Source of the DNA: an uncultured Pelagibacteraceae bacterium
Lineage (GTDB): Bacteria; Pseudomonadota; Alphaproteobacteria; Pelagibacterales; Pelagibacteraceae
Assembly (NCBI GenBank): GCA_902523495.1
Contig: CABYZU010000002.1
Location: forward strand, 1 to 64,000
DNA: 64,000 nucleotides
Direction: 5' to 3'
Each line of letters begins with the position of its first letter. Position 1 is the first letter of the stretch. Below, piece by piece: positions 38,403 through 47,956 of the stretch. A program made the translations under genes and the position numbers. The notes under the pieces were generated by a model, which was given only the letters and a program-made list of their open reading frames with translations, did not search any database and had not been told where the DNA came from.

Positions 38403-38993
38403 ATGATGAGATCTTATATAAAGTTTGCTGATCGTTTGAGTGTCTCGATGGGTAAAGCTTTTTCTTGGTGTATAGTTATCTTAATGGGTGGAACATGCTA
38501 TGAGGTATTTATGGCATATGCACTTAATGCTCCCACTTTATGGAATTTTGATTTTAGTCTTCAAATGTACGGAGCAATTTTTATGATGGCGGGTGCTTAT
38601 ACATTGTCAACTGAAGCGCATGTTAGGGGAGATGTTATCTATAGATTATTCTCTCAAAAAACACAGGCTTATATTGACTTAGTTTTATATTTTATTTTCT
38701 TTTTTCCAGGCGTTATCGCTCTTGCCTTTTATGGTTATGAATATGCTGCTTTGGCTTGGAAAATTGGAGAGACAAGCTGGAATAGCCCAGCACAAATACA
38801 AATTTATATGGCAAAGTCTCTAATACCTTTGTCAGGAACTCTTTTAACATTGCAGGGCATTAGTGAAGTATTCAGATGTTTGATTTGTATTAAGCAGGGT
38901 AGTTGGCCAGAAAGAGTTTCAGCAGATGCAGAAGAAACTGAAAAAATATTAATGAGAACTGCTCAGAAAGGAAATGCAGACGATGTTATTTAG
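38403..38993 (+). CDS. TRAP transporter small permease (DctQ)
   Basis: Four hydrophobic segments; GAIFMMAGAYTLSTEAHVRGDVIYR. Confidence 0.92.
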   Translation: MMRSYIKFADRLSVSMGKAFSWCIVILMGGTCYEVFMAYALNAPTLWNFDFSLQMYGAIFMMAGAYTLSTEAHVRGDVIYRLFSQKTQAYIDLVLYFIFFFPGVIALAFYGYEYAALAWKIGETSWNSPAQIQIYMAKSLIPLSGTLLTLQGISEVFRCLICIKQGSWPERVSADAEETEKILMRTAQKGNADDVI

Positions 38994-40344
38994 TCTTACT
39001 AACCCAGAAGTAGCAATTATGATGATGGGTATATTTCTCTTTGCAGTTTTATTAGGATTTCCAATTGCATTTACATTAATGGCAATGGGTTTAGGTTTTG
39101 GATATTACGCTTACTTCGATCCAACAAAAATGGAACATCTTTTTGACAATAGGATATTCCAACTTTTTGTGCAAAATACTTATACGGTGATGGACAACAA
39201 TGTCTTGACCGCCGTACCACTTTTTCTATTCATGGGTTATTTAGTTGAAAGAGCAGGAATAGTTGCAAAATTATTTTTTGCAATTAGACTAGCCTCTCAC
39301 AAACTTCCTGCTTCGATGGCAGTTGCAGCATTAATAACTTGTACTTTATTTTCAACAGCAACAGGAATTATTGGAGCTGTTGTTACTTTAATGGGACTTT
39401 TAGCTTGGCCAGCAATGGTAAAAGCTGGGTATGATAAAAAATTTGCATCTGGAATAATTTGTTCTGGTGGATGCTTAGGAATCTTAATTCCACCAAGCAT
39501 TATGTTAATTGTTTACTCTGTTATTGCACAGTTATCTCCTTTGAGATTATTTGCTGCTGCCATATTTCCAGGACTGATGTTAGCCGGTTTATACATAGGT
39601 TATGCAGTTTTTAGGGCTTGGTTAAATCCATCAATAGCCCCAAAACCAGCTGCTGAGGAGATACCACCACCATCTGTAATCATGAGAGAAGTTTTAGTTT
39701 CATTCTTACCATTATTCTCACTTATTATTTTAGTTTTGGGAACTATACTTGCGGGTATTGCTACTCCAGCAGAGGCCGCAGCAGTGGGTGCTTTTGGTGC
39801 TTTAGTGCTTTCCTATTTCTATAAAACCTTGAAATGGAAAAATTTTAAAGAGTCAGTATTTTTAACAGCAAAAACAACAGCTATGATTATGTGGTTGTTT
39901 ATCGGTTCTTGGACTTTCGCTTCTGTTTTTTCTTATTTAGGTGGTCATGAAGTATTTGAACATTTCTTTAAATCTTTAAATCTTCAGCCTTGGCAGTTCT
40001 TAGTTATAACCCAAATAATTATTTTTTTATTAGGTTGGCCACTAGAATGGACAGAAATTTTAATTATTTTTGTTCCAATTTTTTTACCTTTGGTTGAATT
40101 TTTTGGAGTTAATCCATATTTCTTTGCAATGTTGATTGCATTAAATTTACAAACCTCATTTTTAACCCCACCTATGGCAATGTCTGCCTATTATTTAAAA
40201 GGTGTGCAATCAAGAAATGTTGAATTGATGCAAATATTTAGTGGTATAATGCCGTTTTTGGGAATTGTAATTTTAGCAATGGTTTTAATGTATTTGTTTC
40301 CAGGAATAGCACTTTGGTTGCCAGAGACTTTATTTGCTAATTAA
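38974..40344 (+). CDS. TRAP transporter large permease (DctM)
   Basis: NVLTAVPLFLFMGYLVERAGI; CSGGCLGILIPPSIMLIVYSV; ATPAEAAAVGAFGAL; QTSFLTPPMAMSAYYLKGV. Confidence 0.95.
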   Translation: MQTMLFSLTNPEVAIMMMGIFLFAVLLGFPIAFTLMAMGLGFGYYAYFDPTKMEHLFDNRIFQLFVQNTYTVMDNNVLTAVPLFLFMGYLVERAGIVAKLFFAIRLASHKLPASMAVAALITCTLFSTATGIIGAVVTLMGLLAWPAMVKAGYDKKFASGIICSGGCLGILIPPSIMLIVYSVIAQLSPLRLFAAAIFPGLMLAGLYIGYAVFRAWLNPSIAPKPAAEEIPPPSVIMREVLVSFLPLFSLIILVLGTILAGIATPAEAAAVGAFGALVLSYFYKTLKWKNFKESVFLTAKTTAMIMWLFIGSWTFASVFSYLGGHEVFEHFFKSLNLQPWQFLVITQIIIFLLGWPLEWTEILIIFVPIFLPLVEFFGVNPYFFAMLIALNLQTSFLTPPMAMSAYYLKGVQSRNVELMQIFSGIMPFLGIVILAMVLMYLFPGIALWLPETLFAN

Positions 40345-40350
40345 CTTTGA

Positions 40351-41679
40351 ATGACAGACATATTCTCTTTAAGCTTAGAAGAATTAAGTGAAAAAATAAA
40401 GAGTGGGCAACTTACATCAGTTGAGGTTTGTGAAAAATATATAGAGAGAATAAAAAAGTTTGATAAAGATATAAAAGCCTGGGCATATTTTGATAGGAAA
40501 GTTTTATTAGAAAAAGCATCTGAAGCGGATGAACATAGAAGAGCGGGTAAACCCACAGGTTCTCTTCATGGAGTGCCAATAGCAGTTAAAGATATAATTG
40601 GGACTGTTGATATGCCAACTGAATGTGGAACCGTTATTAGAAAAGGCAAATCTTATTCACAAAATGCTGAAATAATTGATTTGCTACATTCATCAGGATC
40701 AATTGTTATGGGCAAAACAGCAACTTCAGAACTTGCTTATTTAGGCCCACCACCAACCACAAATCCACATGATAAAACTAGAACACCAGGTGGTTCATCA
40801 AGTGGATCTGCTGCCTCTGTCGCCTCATTTATGGCACCAGCTTCCATTGGCTCTCAAACAGGTGGATCTGTAATTAGACCAGCATCTTATTGTGGCGTTG
40901 TTGGTTACAAACCAAGTTATGGACTTATTTCAAGAAATGGTGTTTTGAGAACATCATATAATTTAGACCAAATTGGTATGTTTGGCCGAAAGGTTGAAGA
41001 TGTAGCTATGTTAGCGAAAGTGTTGATTAAAAAGGATAAGTATGACCCAGCTACAATTCACTATTCAACAGAAAATATTTTATCGGAAACAAAAAAAGGT
41101 CCAATATTTGAACCTAAGTTTATTTTTTATAAAACTGATTATTGGAAAATAATTGATAAAAAATCAAGAGAGGCTTTTGAGTATTTTATTAAATCTTTTA
41201 AAAAAAATATTGAGATTTTTGATACTCCGTCGTATTTCAAAGATATACACAAATATCATCAGATTATTCATGAAACTGATTTAGCTAATAATTTCTCAAT
41301 TTATTATAAAAAGTATAAAAAAAAACTTTCTAAATATATGCAGGATGCTATTTCAAACGGAAATAAGTACACCGCTAAAGAATATGCCGAGGCAATTGAC
41401 TTTATGAAAAGAAGCTACGAGTCTTACGAGGAAGTATTTGAAGATTATCATGGAGTTTTATCCCCATCAAGCCCCGGTGTTGCACCAAAAGGCTTAAAAA
41501 GCACTGGCACAGCGGAATTTAATAAAGTTTGGTCTTATCTGGGAACACCATGTATTTCACTGCCTTTACTTGAGGGAGAAAATAATTTACCATTAGGAGT
41601 ACAATTAGTTGGCAATAAGTATGACGATCACAGATTTTTAGGTATTGCCAAATGGTTAGAGAAAGAATGTCAGGAATAA
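40351..41679 (+). CDS. Amidase (amidase signature family)
   Basis: GVPIAVKDIIGTVDMPTECG; TPGGSSSGSAASVASFMAPASIGSQTGGSVIRPASYCGVVGYKPS. Confidence 0.94.
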   Translation: MTDIFSLSLEELSEKIKSGQLTSVEVCEKYIERIKKFDKDIKAWAYFDRKVLLEKASEADEHRRAGKPTGSLHGVPIAVKDIIGTVDMPTECGTVIRKGKSYSQNAEIIDLLHSSGSIVMGKTATSELAYLGPPPTTNPHDKTRTPGGSSSGSAASVASFMAPASIGSQTGGSVIRPASYCGVVGYKPSYGLISRNGVLRTSYNLDQIGMFGRKVEDVAMLAKVLIKKDKYDPATIHYSTENILSETKKGPIFEPKFIFYKTDYWKIIDKKSREAFEYFIKSFKKNIEIFDTPSYFKDIHKYHQIIHETDLANNFSIYYKKYKKKLSKYMQDAISNGNKYTAKEYAEAIDFMKRSYESYEEVFEDYHGVLSPSSPGVAPKGLKSTGTAEFNKVWSYLGTPCISLPLLEGENNLPLGVQLVGNKYDDHRFLGIAKWLEKECQE

Positions 41680-41683
41680 TAGT

Positions 41684-41860
41684 ATGAATAAAATAACAAC
41701 ATTAATAGGTTTATCATTTGCTGTTTTTTTTTTAGTTGGTTTGGCAACGACGCTGACCAAATCAATGATGATAGGCTTTCTCGATGTATTGCCAGTTTAT
41801 ATTTTAATGGCTGCTGCCATCATTATGATGATTTACGAAGCCTTTTTTGATAAAAGTTAA
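41684..41860 (+). CDS. Small 2-TM membrane protein (58 aa), absent from ORF track
   Basis: MNKITTLIGLSFAVFFLVGLATTLTKSMMIGFLDVLPVYILMAAAIIMMIYEAFFDKS, fits exactly in the amidase-EamA gap. Confidence 0.65.
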   Translation: MNKITTLIGLSFAVFFLVGLATTLTKSMMIGFLDVLPVYILMAAAIIMMIYEAFFDKS

Positions 41861-41871
41861 TTTCAATTAAA

Positions 41872-42777
41872 TTGATTAACTCGAAAAAAAATTTTTTTGC
41901 ATTTTCATTATTATTTATTCAACCTATTTTTATGGCAAGCAATCTTGTCGTAGCAAGAGGTGGTGTCGAGTTTGTCCCTCCAATATCATTAGCTTTTTGG
42001 AGATGGGCACTAGTTTTTTTAATATTGTTGCCTTTTACCTATGTAACATTAAAGAAAAATTTTAAAATCATTAAAAAGGAATATAAAAAATTATTTTTTT
42101 TAGGCTTAATGGGATGTGGAGTATGCGGAGCCTTTCCATTTTTGGCAGGCGAAACCACAACTGTGACTAATATGGGAATTATTTATACATCTTCGCCTGT
42201 ATTCATAATTTTGATTTCATATTTTTTTTTTCATGAAAAAATAAATTTCACAAAAATAATTGGACTAATTTCATGCTTAATAGGTGTCTTTATAATCATT
42301 ATAAAAGGAAATTTATATTTATTAATTAATTTACAATTTACTATTGGTGATTTATGGATGTTGGCTGCAGCTGTTGGATGGGCATTATATTCAATTTATT
42401 TATATTATTGGAATTCAGAACTAAAAATTTTTGAGAGATTTACTTTAATATCATTTTTTGGAGCTTTAAGTTTATTACCTTTCTATATAGGTGAGGAAAT
42501 ATTTTATAAACAGACAGTTTTTATACCTGAATTTTATTTTTGGGTAATTTTTGCTGCTATTTCCCCAGGAATAATTGCTTTTACACTTTACACTGTCGCT
42601 CAAAAAAAATTAGGTACGTCCTTGACGGGGTTCACCCTTTATGTTTTTACAGTCTATGGAGCAATTTATGGTTATTTTTTATTTGATGAAAAATTTGAAA
42701 ATTATCATTTCATTGGAACAATCCTGGTATTTTTTGGCATATACTTAGCAAAGAAAAAAAATGTTAAAAAAGTCTAG
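41872..42777 (+). CDS. EamA/DMT-family transporter
   Basis: 10-TM pattern; MASNLVVARGGVEFVPPISLAFWRW; IYTSSPVFIILISY. Confidence 0.92.
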   Translation: MINSKKNFFAFSLLFIQPIFMASNLVVARGGVEFVPPISLAFWRWALVFLILLPFTYVTLKKNFKIIKKEYKKLFFLGLMGCGVCGAFPFLAGETTTVTNMGIIYTSSPVFIILISYFFFHEKINFTKIIGLISCLIGVFIIIIKGNLYLLINLQFTIGDLWMLAAAVGWALYSIYLYYWNSELKIFERFTLISFFGALSLLPFYIGEEIFYKQTVFIPEFYFWVIFAAISPGIIAFTLYTVAQKKLGTSLTGFTLYVFTVYGAIYGYFLFDEKFENYHFIGTILVFFGIYLAKKKNVKKV

Positions 42778-43579
42778 GAATATTTTGTTGTTATTTTTTC
42801 AAATTATTATTTTTGTCTATTTTTTAATCTTAGTTTTTTTATATTTTTATCAGAGAAATTTGTTGTATCATCCAAATGAAAATAATTATTCAGGTGATCA
42901 AATATCAGTCCCTATTGCAAAGGTAAAAATTAAGACGGAAGATAATATTGATTTATTGGGCTGGTTTCATGAGAAAGACTTAGAAAAATATAAAACGGTT
43001 TTATTTTTTCACGGAAATGCCGGTTCCCTTGAAAATAGAATTCATAAATTAAACCATTTCCATAAAATGGATGTTAATTTTTTAATAATTGCCTGGAGAG
43101 GGTTTAGTGGCAATAAAGGTAAACCATCTGAGGAAGGCCTTTATAAAGATGGAAGAAGTGGAATAAATTGGTTAGTCAGAAAAGGTGTAAAAGAAGAAAA
43201 TATTGTTATTTATGGCGAATCATTAGGAACTGGTGTTGCAACTCATTTGTCACAAAATAAAAATTTTGCTGGCGTTGTACTGGAAACTCCTTTTACTTCT
43301 ATGATTGATGCAGCCAAAACGTTTTATCCATATGCACCTGTAAGTTTATTATTGAAAGATAAATTTGATAATAAAAGCAAAATTAAGAATATAAATGTTC
43401 CAATTTTAATAATGCATGGTGAGGCTGATCAAATTGTTCCATTTTTTATGGGAAAAAAAATGTATGAAAAAGCTAATATGCCAAAATATTCTTATTTCAC
43501 AAAACATGACAATCATATGATGGAGTACGATGAAAACCTTGTTAAAGCCCTTAACTCATTTTTTAAAAGTTTAAATTAA
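42761..43579 (+). CDS. Alpha/beta hydrolase (BEM46-like)
   Basis: LFFHGNAGSLENR; IYGESLGTGVATHL; ILIMHGEADQIVPF. Confidence 0.92.
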   Translation: MLKKSRNILLLFFQIIIFVYFLILVFLYFYQRNLLYHPNENNYSGDQISVPIAKVKIKTEDNIDLLGWFHEKDLEKYKTVLFFHGNAGSLENRIHKLNHFHKMDVNFLIIAWRGFSGNKGKPSEEGLYKDGRSGINWLVRKGVKEENIVIYGESLGTGVATHLSQNKNFAGVVLETPFTSMIDAAKTFYPYAPVSLLLKDKFDNKSKIKNINVPILIMHGEADQIVPFFMGKKMYEKANMPKYSYFTKHDNHMMEYDENLVKALNSFFKSLN

Positions 43580-43629
43580 GCCACAATCTCAACAAATATA
43601 CTTCAAGAATTTAATTTAATAAAAAGATA

Positions 43630-44193
43630 ATGAAAAAATTATTTGTTTTATTTATTGCGTTCCTTGTTTTTATTACTAATGTTTATTCACAAGATGAATT
43701 TTTTCAACCAGATGATTTATTTCATATAGATCATATGGACTCACATAACAAAGAATTTAGCTTATATTTTAAAGGTAGAGAAAAATCTATTTTAGCAAGA
43801 GGCGAAAATAATAATTACATAAATGATTATCCAAAAGATCTTTATATTTATAGTTATTTAACAAAGTCTTCTTCACCTCTAATTTCTTATGAGTGGTTTC
43901 CTTCACAAGCTAAATATTTTTTACAAGAATATGATTTTCCAGTGTTTCCAGATGATTTTGCATATTATTTATTAAAAGATGACAAAACATTAGTAATGAT
44001 TAGCGCTGTGAAAAGTTTAAATGTTAATTTTAAATATGACATCACAAGTAAAAAACTAGAACTTTATCCTACTACTGGAAAATTTGAATTTATAATCTCG
44101 TCATTTTCTAAAGATTGCGGACATTATAAATTTGATGATAATTACAAATGTAATATTTATAAACCTTTAATTTCCAGCAATTTAATTAATTAA
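43630..44193 (+). CDS. Secreted hypothetical protein
   Basis: 187 aa with N-terminal signal peptide. Confidence 0.65.
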   Translation: MKKLFVLFIAFLVFITNVYSQDEFFQPDDLFHIDHMDSHNKEFSLYFKGREKSILARGENNNYINDYPKDLYIYSYLTKSSSPLISYEWFPSQAKYFLQEYDFPVFPDDFAYYLLKDDKTLVMISAVKSLNVNFKYDITSKKLELYPTTGKFEFIISSFSKDCGHYKFDDNYKCNIYKPLISSNLIN

Positions 44194-45103
44194 TTTGGGT
44201 AAAAGCCTCAGCAAATTTTTCTGCTTCGAACAATTGTAAGTCGTCTACTTTTTCACCCAAACCAAGTGCAATAATTGGGATTTCATATTTTTTTGCCAGC
44301 GCTAACAAAATTCCTCCCTTGGCTGTGCCATCTAATTTTGTCATCACGATACCTGTTATCGGGATGATTTTATTAAATTCCTCGACTTGATTTAATACAT
44401 TTTGTCCTGAGGTTGCATCTAAAACTAAAATAACATTATGAGGCGCGTTGGGATCTATTTTTTTTGTGACATTCGCTATCTTTTTATATTCTTCCATTAA
44501 ATTTTTTTTATTTTGGAGTCTTCCTGCAGTATCTATCAAAACTTGATCAAAATTATTTTTAATAGCTTCATCCACAGCCTTAAAAGCAACTGAAGCGGGA
44601 TCAGCTCCTTGAGATGATTTTACTATTTGAACACCAACTTTACTTGCCCAATTTTCTAATTGTTCGATTGCAGCGGCACGAAATGTATCTGAAGCTGCAA
44701 ACATGACTTTACTGCCGTTAGTCTTCAATATTTTTCCTATTTTACCGATAGTGGTTGTTTTACCAACACCGTTCACACCAGAAATTAACGTTGCATTAAG
44801 GTTTTCTTTTTTCTCAAAGAAGAATTTATTTTCTAAGGGTTTCATCAAAGAAATTATATATTCTTTTAAAATAGAGTTTATCTCTTTAGATAGATCTTTA
44901 TTTGGATCAATTTTTTTTCTAGAAATTATTTCTTTTATTTCAGATGCAGCCTCAACCCCCACATCTGATCTAATTAAAAATTCCTCAATTTTATTTAAAT
45001 TTTCGTCATTAATTTCTTTTTTGACAATTATATCTTTAAGTCCAGATGTAAAAGCTGATGCACTTTTCTTAAATCCGATTTTAAATTTATCAAAGATACC
45101 CAT
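44186..45103 (-). CDS. ftsY: Signal recognition particle receptor FtsY
   Basis: ISGVNGVGKTTTIGKI; AASDTFRAAAIEQLENW; LIDTAGRLQNKKNLM; TKLDGTAKGG. Confidence 0.96.
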   Translation of the reverse strand: MGIFDKFKIGFKKSASAFTSGLKDIIVKKEINDENLNKIEEFLIRSDVGVEAASEIKEIISRKKIDPNKDLSKEINSILKEYIISLMKPLENKFFFEKKENLNATLISGVNGVGKTTTIGKIGKILKTNGSKVMFAASDTFRAAAIEQLENWASKVGVQIVKSSQGADPASVAFKAVDEAIKNNFDQVLIDTAGRLQNKKNLMEEYKKIANVTKKIDPNAPHNVILVLDATSGQNVLNQVEEFNKIIPITGIVMTKLDGTAKGGILLALAKKYEIPIIALGLGEKVDDLQLFEAEKFAEAFTQIN

Positions 45104-45927
45104 TACAATTTTATCTTAATTTCTTTAATATCTGAAACAGGTCCTTTCATGTGGATAGAATTATTTTCATCTATCGAAATTGATAATTTTCCAGTTGCAA
45201 ACTCTATATCAGTTTTATTTTCTGTAAGATTATGTAATTTACCTGCATATGCTGTAGCACACGCTGCAGTTCCACAAGCTTTAGTTAGACCAGCTCCTCT
45301 TTCCCAAACTTTTACCTTGATCAAATTTTTATTAAAAATTTGCGCAATTGTTACGTTACATTTCTCTGGGAAGATTTCTTGATTTTCTATCTCAGGGCCA
45401 ATTTTCTCAATATTGAAATCCTCAATCCTTTTAACGAAAAAAACAATATGTGGGTTACCCACATTAATTGCAGTGCCACCTAAGTACTCATTATTATTTT
45501 TATCAATAATTTTGACATTTAAGTTCTTTGTATCCATTTTTTTTGATAAAGGTATTTCATCCCATTTTAATTTTGCTTTACCAATTTCTGTTGTAACAAT
45601 TTTTTTTCCTAAAATTTCAGATTTTAATTTTCCAGATAGCGTATTTAAAATTATTAATTTGTTATTTTTTTCGCTTGAAATCAAATTTGCAACACATCTA
45701 GTTCCATTTCCACATGCCCCAGACTCTCCTCCATCTGAATTAAAAAATCTTAAACTTGCATCTGCAGAACTATCTGGTTCAATAAATATTAGTTGATCAC
45801 AACCAATAAAATTTCTATCACAAATTTTAACTATCTGATCCTTCGTCAATTTGGTAATTTTCTCTCTATTATCGATTATAACAAAATCATTACCTAATCC
45901 GTCCATTTTAAAAGCTTTGATGTCCAT
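45103..45927 (-). CDS. dapF: Diaminopimelate epimerase
   Basis: FKMDGLGNDFVIID; GACGNGTRCVA; VWERGAGLTKACGTAACA. Confidence 0.96.
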   Translation of the reverse strand: MDIKAFKMDGLGNDFVIIDNREKITKLTKDQIVKICDRNFIGCDQLIFIEPDSSADASLRFFNSDGGESGACGNGTRCVANLISSEKNNKLIILNTLSGKLKSEILGKKIVTTEIGKAKLKWDEIPLSKKMDTKNLNVKIIDKNNNEYLGGTAINVGNPHIVFFVKRIEDFNIEKIGPEIENQEIFPEKCNVTIAQIFNKNLIKVKVWERGAGLTKACGTAACATAYAGKLHNLTENKTDIEFATGKLSISIDENNSIHMKGPVSDIKEIKIKL

Positions 45928-46009
45928 ATATAGTTATTTAACTTATTTATTGACTTTTTGTAGCTCTATTATAGTTTGTGGCAGTTTCCGCAAAAACATT
46001 AAATTTGCG

Positions 46010-46064
46010 GTGTCTTTGGAAACAAAGAGATCGACACTAGTCAGCGAGGGTTCGCCCACTAGTG
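46010..46064 (+). promoter_or_regulatory. Candidate structured leader upstream of ffh
   Basis: Hairpin A: GTGTC-TTTG-GAAA-CAAA...GACAC (46010-46037); hairpin B: CACTAGT (46035-46041)-CAGCGA-GGG-TTCG-CCC-ACTAGTG (46058-46064); locally GC-richer than flanks. Confidence 0.4.
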
Positions 46065-46088
46065 CGTTTGCTGCTATGTGTAATAAAT

Positions 46089-47447
46089 ATGTTTGAAAAT
46101 TTAACAAATAAATTTGAGGAAGTTTTTTCCTCACTAAAAAAAGCTCCATCACTTGATGAAAATCAGGTTGATGAGGGGTTGAGAGGAATAAGACAAGCTT
46201 TATTAGAAGCTGATGTGTCTCTTGAAGTTGCTAAAGATTTTATTGAAAAGGTTAAACCAAAAGCATTAGGTCAAGAAATTATTAGATCAACATCACCTGG
46301 TGATATGGTAATAAAGATTGTTTATGATGAGTTAGTTAATCTTTTAGGTGAAAAGAATAATGATGTAAATTTAAATGCAGTTCCACCAGTGCCAATGATG
46401 CTGGTCGGGTTACAAGGTTCTGGTAAAACAACAACAACTGCTAAGCTTGCAAGATATTTAGCGAATACAAAAAAAAAGAAAGTAATGATGGTCAGTTTAG
46501 ATATTTACAGACCAGCTGCTCAAGAGCAGTTAAAATCTTTGGGTGAACAAAATAATATATTAACTCTCCCAATAATTGAGGGTCAACAACCCAGTGATAT
46601 TTGTCAAAGAGCAATTAGTGCAGCAAACTTGAATGGTGCAGATATAATATTATTCGATACTGCCGGTAGAACACAAATAGATTTGCAGATGATGAGTGAA
46701 ATTAAACAAATTGAAAACACCATCAAACCGGCAGAGACGTTTTTAGTTGCCGACTCGCTTACTGGACAAGTAGCTGCATCAGTGGCAAAAGAATTTAATA
46801 ATACAGTAAATTTATCTGGAATTATTTTAACAAGAGCAGATGGTGATGCGAGAGGCGGAGCTGCTGTAAGTATGAAATTTGTTTCACAGGTTCCAATTAA
46901 ATTTTTAGGTATTGGTGAAAAGATTGAAAATTTTGAAGTTTTTCACCCAGATAGAATTGCAAATAGAATTCTTGGGATGGGAGATATTGTTTCTCTTGTT
47001 GAAAAAGCAGCCCAAGATCTTGGGGAAGAAAATTTAAAAAAAACAGAGGAAAATTTAAAAAAAGGACAATTCTCTATGCAAGATTATTTAACGCAACTGA
47101 GACAAATGAAAAAAATGGGAGGGATCGAAGGTATAATGTCTTTTATGCCAGGCGTTTCAAAGGCTAAATCTCAAATGGATGCAGCGGGTATTGATGAGAG
47201 TGTTATTACAAAAAATGAGGCTATAATTTTATCAATGACCAAAAAAGAAAGAGAGAACCCAAAAATAATTGATGGTTCTAGAAAAAAAAGAATTGCTAAT
47301 GGTTCAGGAACTGATCCAGCCACTATCAATAAATTGTTAAAACAATTTAAAATGATGTCTGAAATGATGAAGAAGATGTCAAAAGGAAATCTGAAAGGTA
47401 TGTCTGACAAAGGAATACCTCCAGAATTATTTAATCAATTAAAATAA
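46089..47447 (+). CDS. ffh: Signal recognition particle protein Ffh
   Basis: MFENLTNKFEEVFSSLKK; LVGLQGSGKTTTTAKLA; LFDTAGRTQIDLQMM; start moved to the ATG at 46089. Confidence 0.96.
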   Translation: MFENLTNKFEEVFSSLKKAPSLDENQVDEGLRGIRQALLEADVSLEVAKDFIEKVKPKALGQEIIRSTSPGDMVIKIVYDELVNLLGEKNNDVNLNAVPPVPMMLVGLQGSGKTTTTAKLARYLANTKKKKVMMVSLDIYRPAAQEQLKSLGEQNNILTLPIIEGQQPSDICQRAISAANLNGADIILFDTAGRTQIDLQMMSEIKQIENTIKPAETFLVADSLTGQVAASVAKEFNNTVNLSGIILTRADGDARGGAAVSMKFVSQVPIKFLGIGEKIENFEVFHPDRIANRILGMGDIVSLVEKAAQDLGEENLKKTEENLKKGQFSMQDYLTQLRQMKKMGGIEGIMSFMPGVSKAKSQMDAAGIDESVITKNEAIILSMTKKERENPKIIDGSRKKRIANGSGTDPATINKLLKQFKMMSEMMKKMSKGNLKGMSDKGIPPELFNQLK

Positions 47448-47459
47448 AAAGGAGAGTGA

Positions 47460-47942
47460 ATGTTAAAATTAAGATTATCTAGAGGTGGCACAAAAAAGAG
47501 GCCTGTTTATAAGGTTGTTGTAGCTGATAGTCGATTTGCTAGAGATGGTAGATTTATAGAGAAAGTAGGTTTTTTTAATCCTTTGTTACCAAAAGAAAAA
47601 AAGGAAAGAATTGGATTAGAGGCTGAGAGAATAAAATACTGGCTTGGTCAAGGTGCGCAACCTACAACAAGAGTAGCTAGAATTTTAGGTGAGAGTGAAT
47701 TGATGCCTATGCCTGCTAATGGAAATAACCCACAAAAAGCAATTCCAAAAAAAGATAGAAAAAAAGAGGGTTCAGACGAGACTAAAAAGGAAGAGTCTTC
47801 AAAGCCAGATGCTGCTCCAGCTGGAGAAGCTAAAAAAGAAGAAGCTCCAAAAGCAGAAGCTAAAAAAGAAGAAGCTCCAAAAGCAGAAGCTAAAAAAGAA
47901 GAAGCTCCAAAAGCAGAAGTTAAAAAAGAAGAGAAGAAATAA
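47460..47942 (+). CDS. rpsP: 30S ribosomal protein S16 with repetitive C-terminal extension
   Basis: [42 protein letters not shown]-terminal [10 protein letters not shown] repeats. Confidence 0.96.
   Translation: MLKLRLSRGGTKKRPVYKVVVADSRFARDGRFIEKVGFFNPLLPKEKKERIGLEAERIKYWLGQGAQPTTRVARILGESELMPMPANGNNPQKAIPKKDRKKEGSDETKKEESSKPDAAPAGEAKKEEAPKAEAKKEEAPKAEAKKEEAPKAEVKKEEKK
47826..47937 (+). repeat. 30-bp in-frame tandem repeat, about 3.7 copies, inside rpsP
   Basis: GAAGCTAAAAAAGAAGAAGCTCCAAAAGCA at 47826, 47856 and 47886, plus a diverged partial copy at 47916. Confidence 0.95.
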
Positions 47943-47956
47943 AGTAAAGGATATTA

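Noticed and set aside
46033-46066. tRNA- or SRP-RNA-like gene suggested by GGGTTCGCCC near ffh
   Set aside because: No cloverleaf can be drawn and the conserved SRP RNA apical motif (GGAAGGAAGCAGC-type) is not present; kept only as a candidate leader structure.
44703-46096. Plus-strand ORFs of 77-138 aa (44703-45119, 45149-45382, 45413-45796, 45851-46096)
   Set aside because: They lie antisense to ftsY and dapF, have low-complexity hydrophobic translations and no recognisable family; best explained as shadow ORFs.
45943-46152. Minus-strand 69-aa ORF across the ffh leader
   Set aside because: Overlaps the structured leader and the ffh start, with no RBS or family support.
47826-47937. Possible CRISPR-like repeats
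   Set aside because: The 30-bp units are contiguous without spacers, in frame with rpsP, and encode a K/E/A/P tail.
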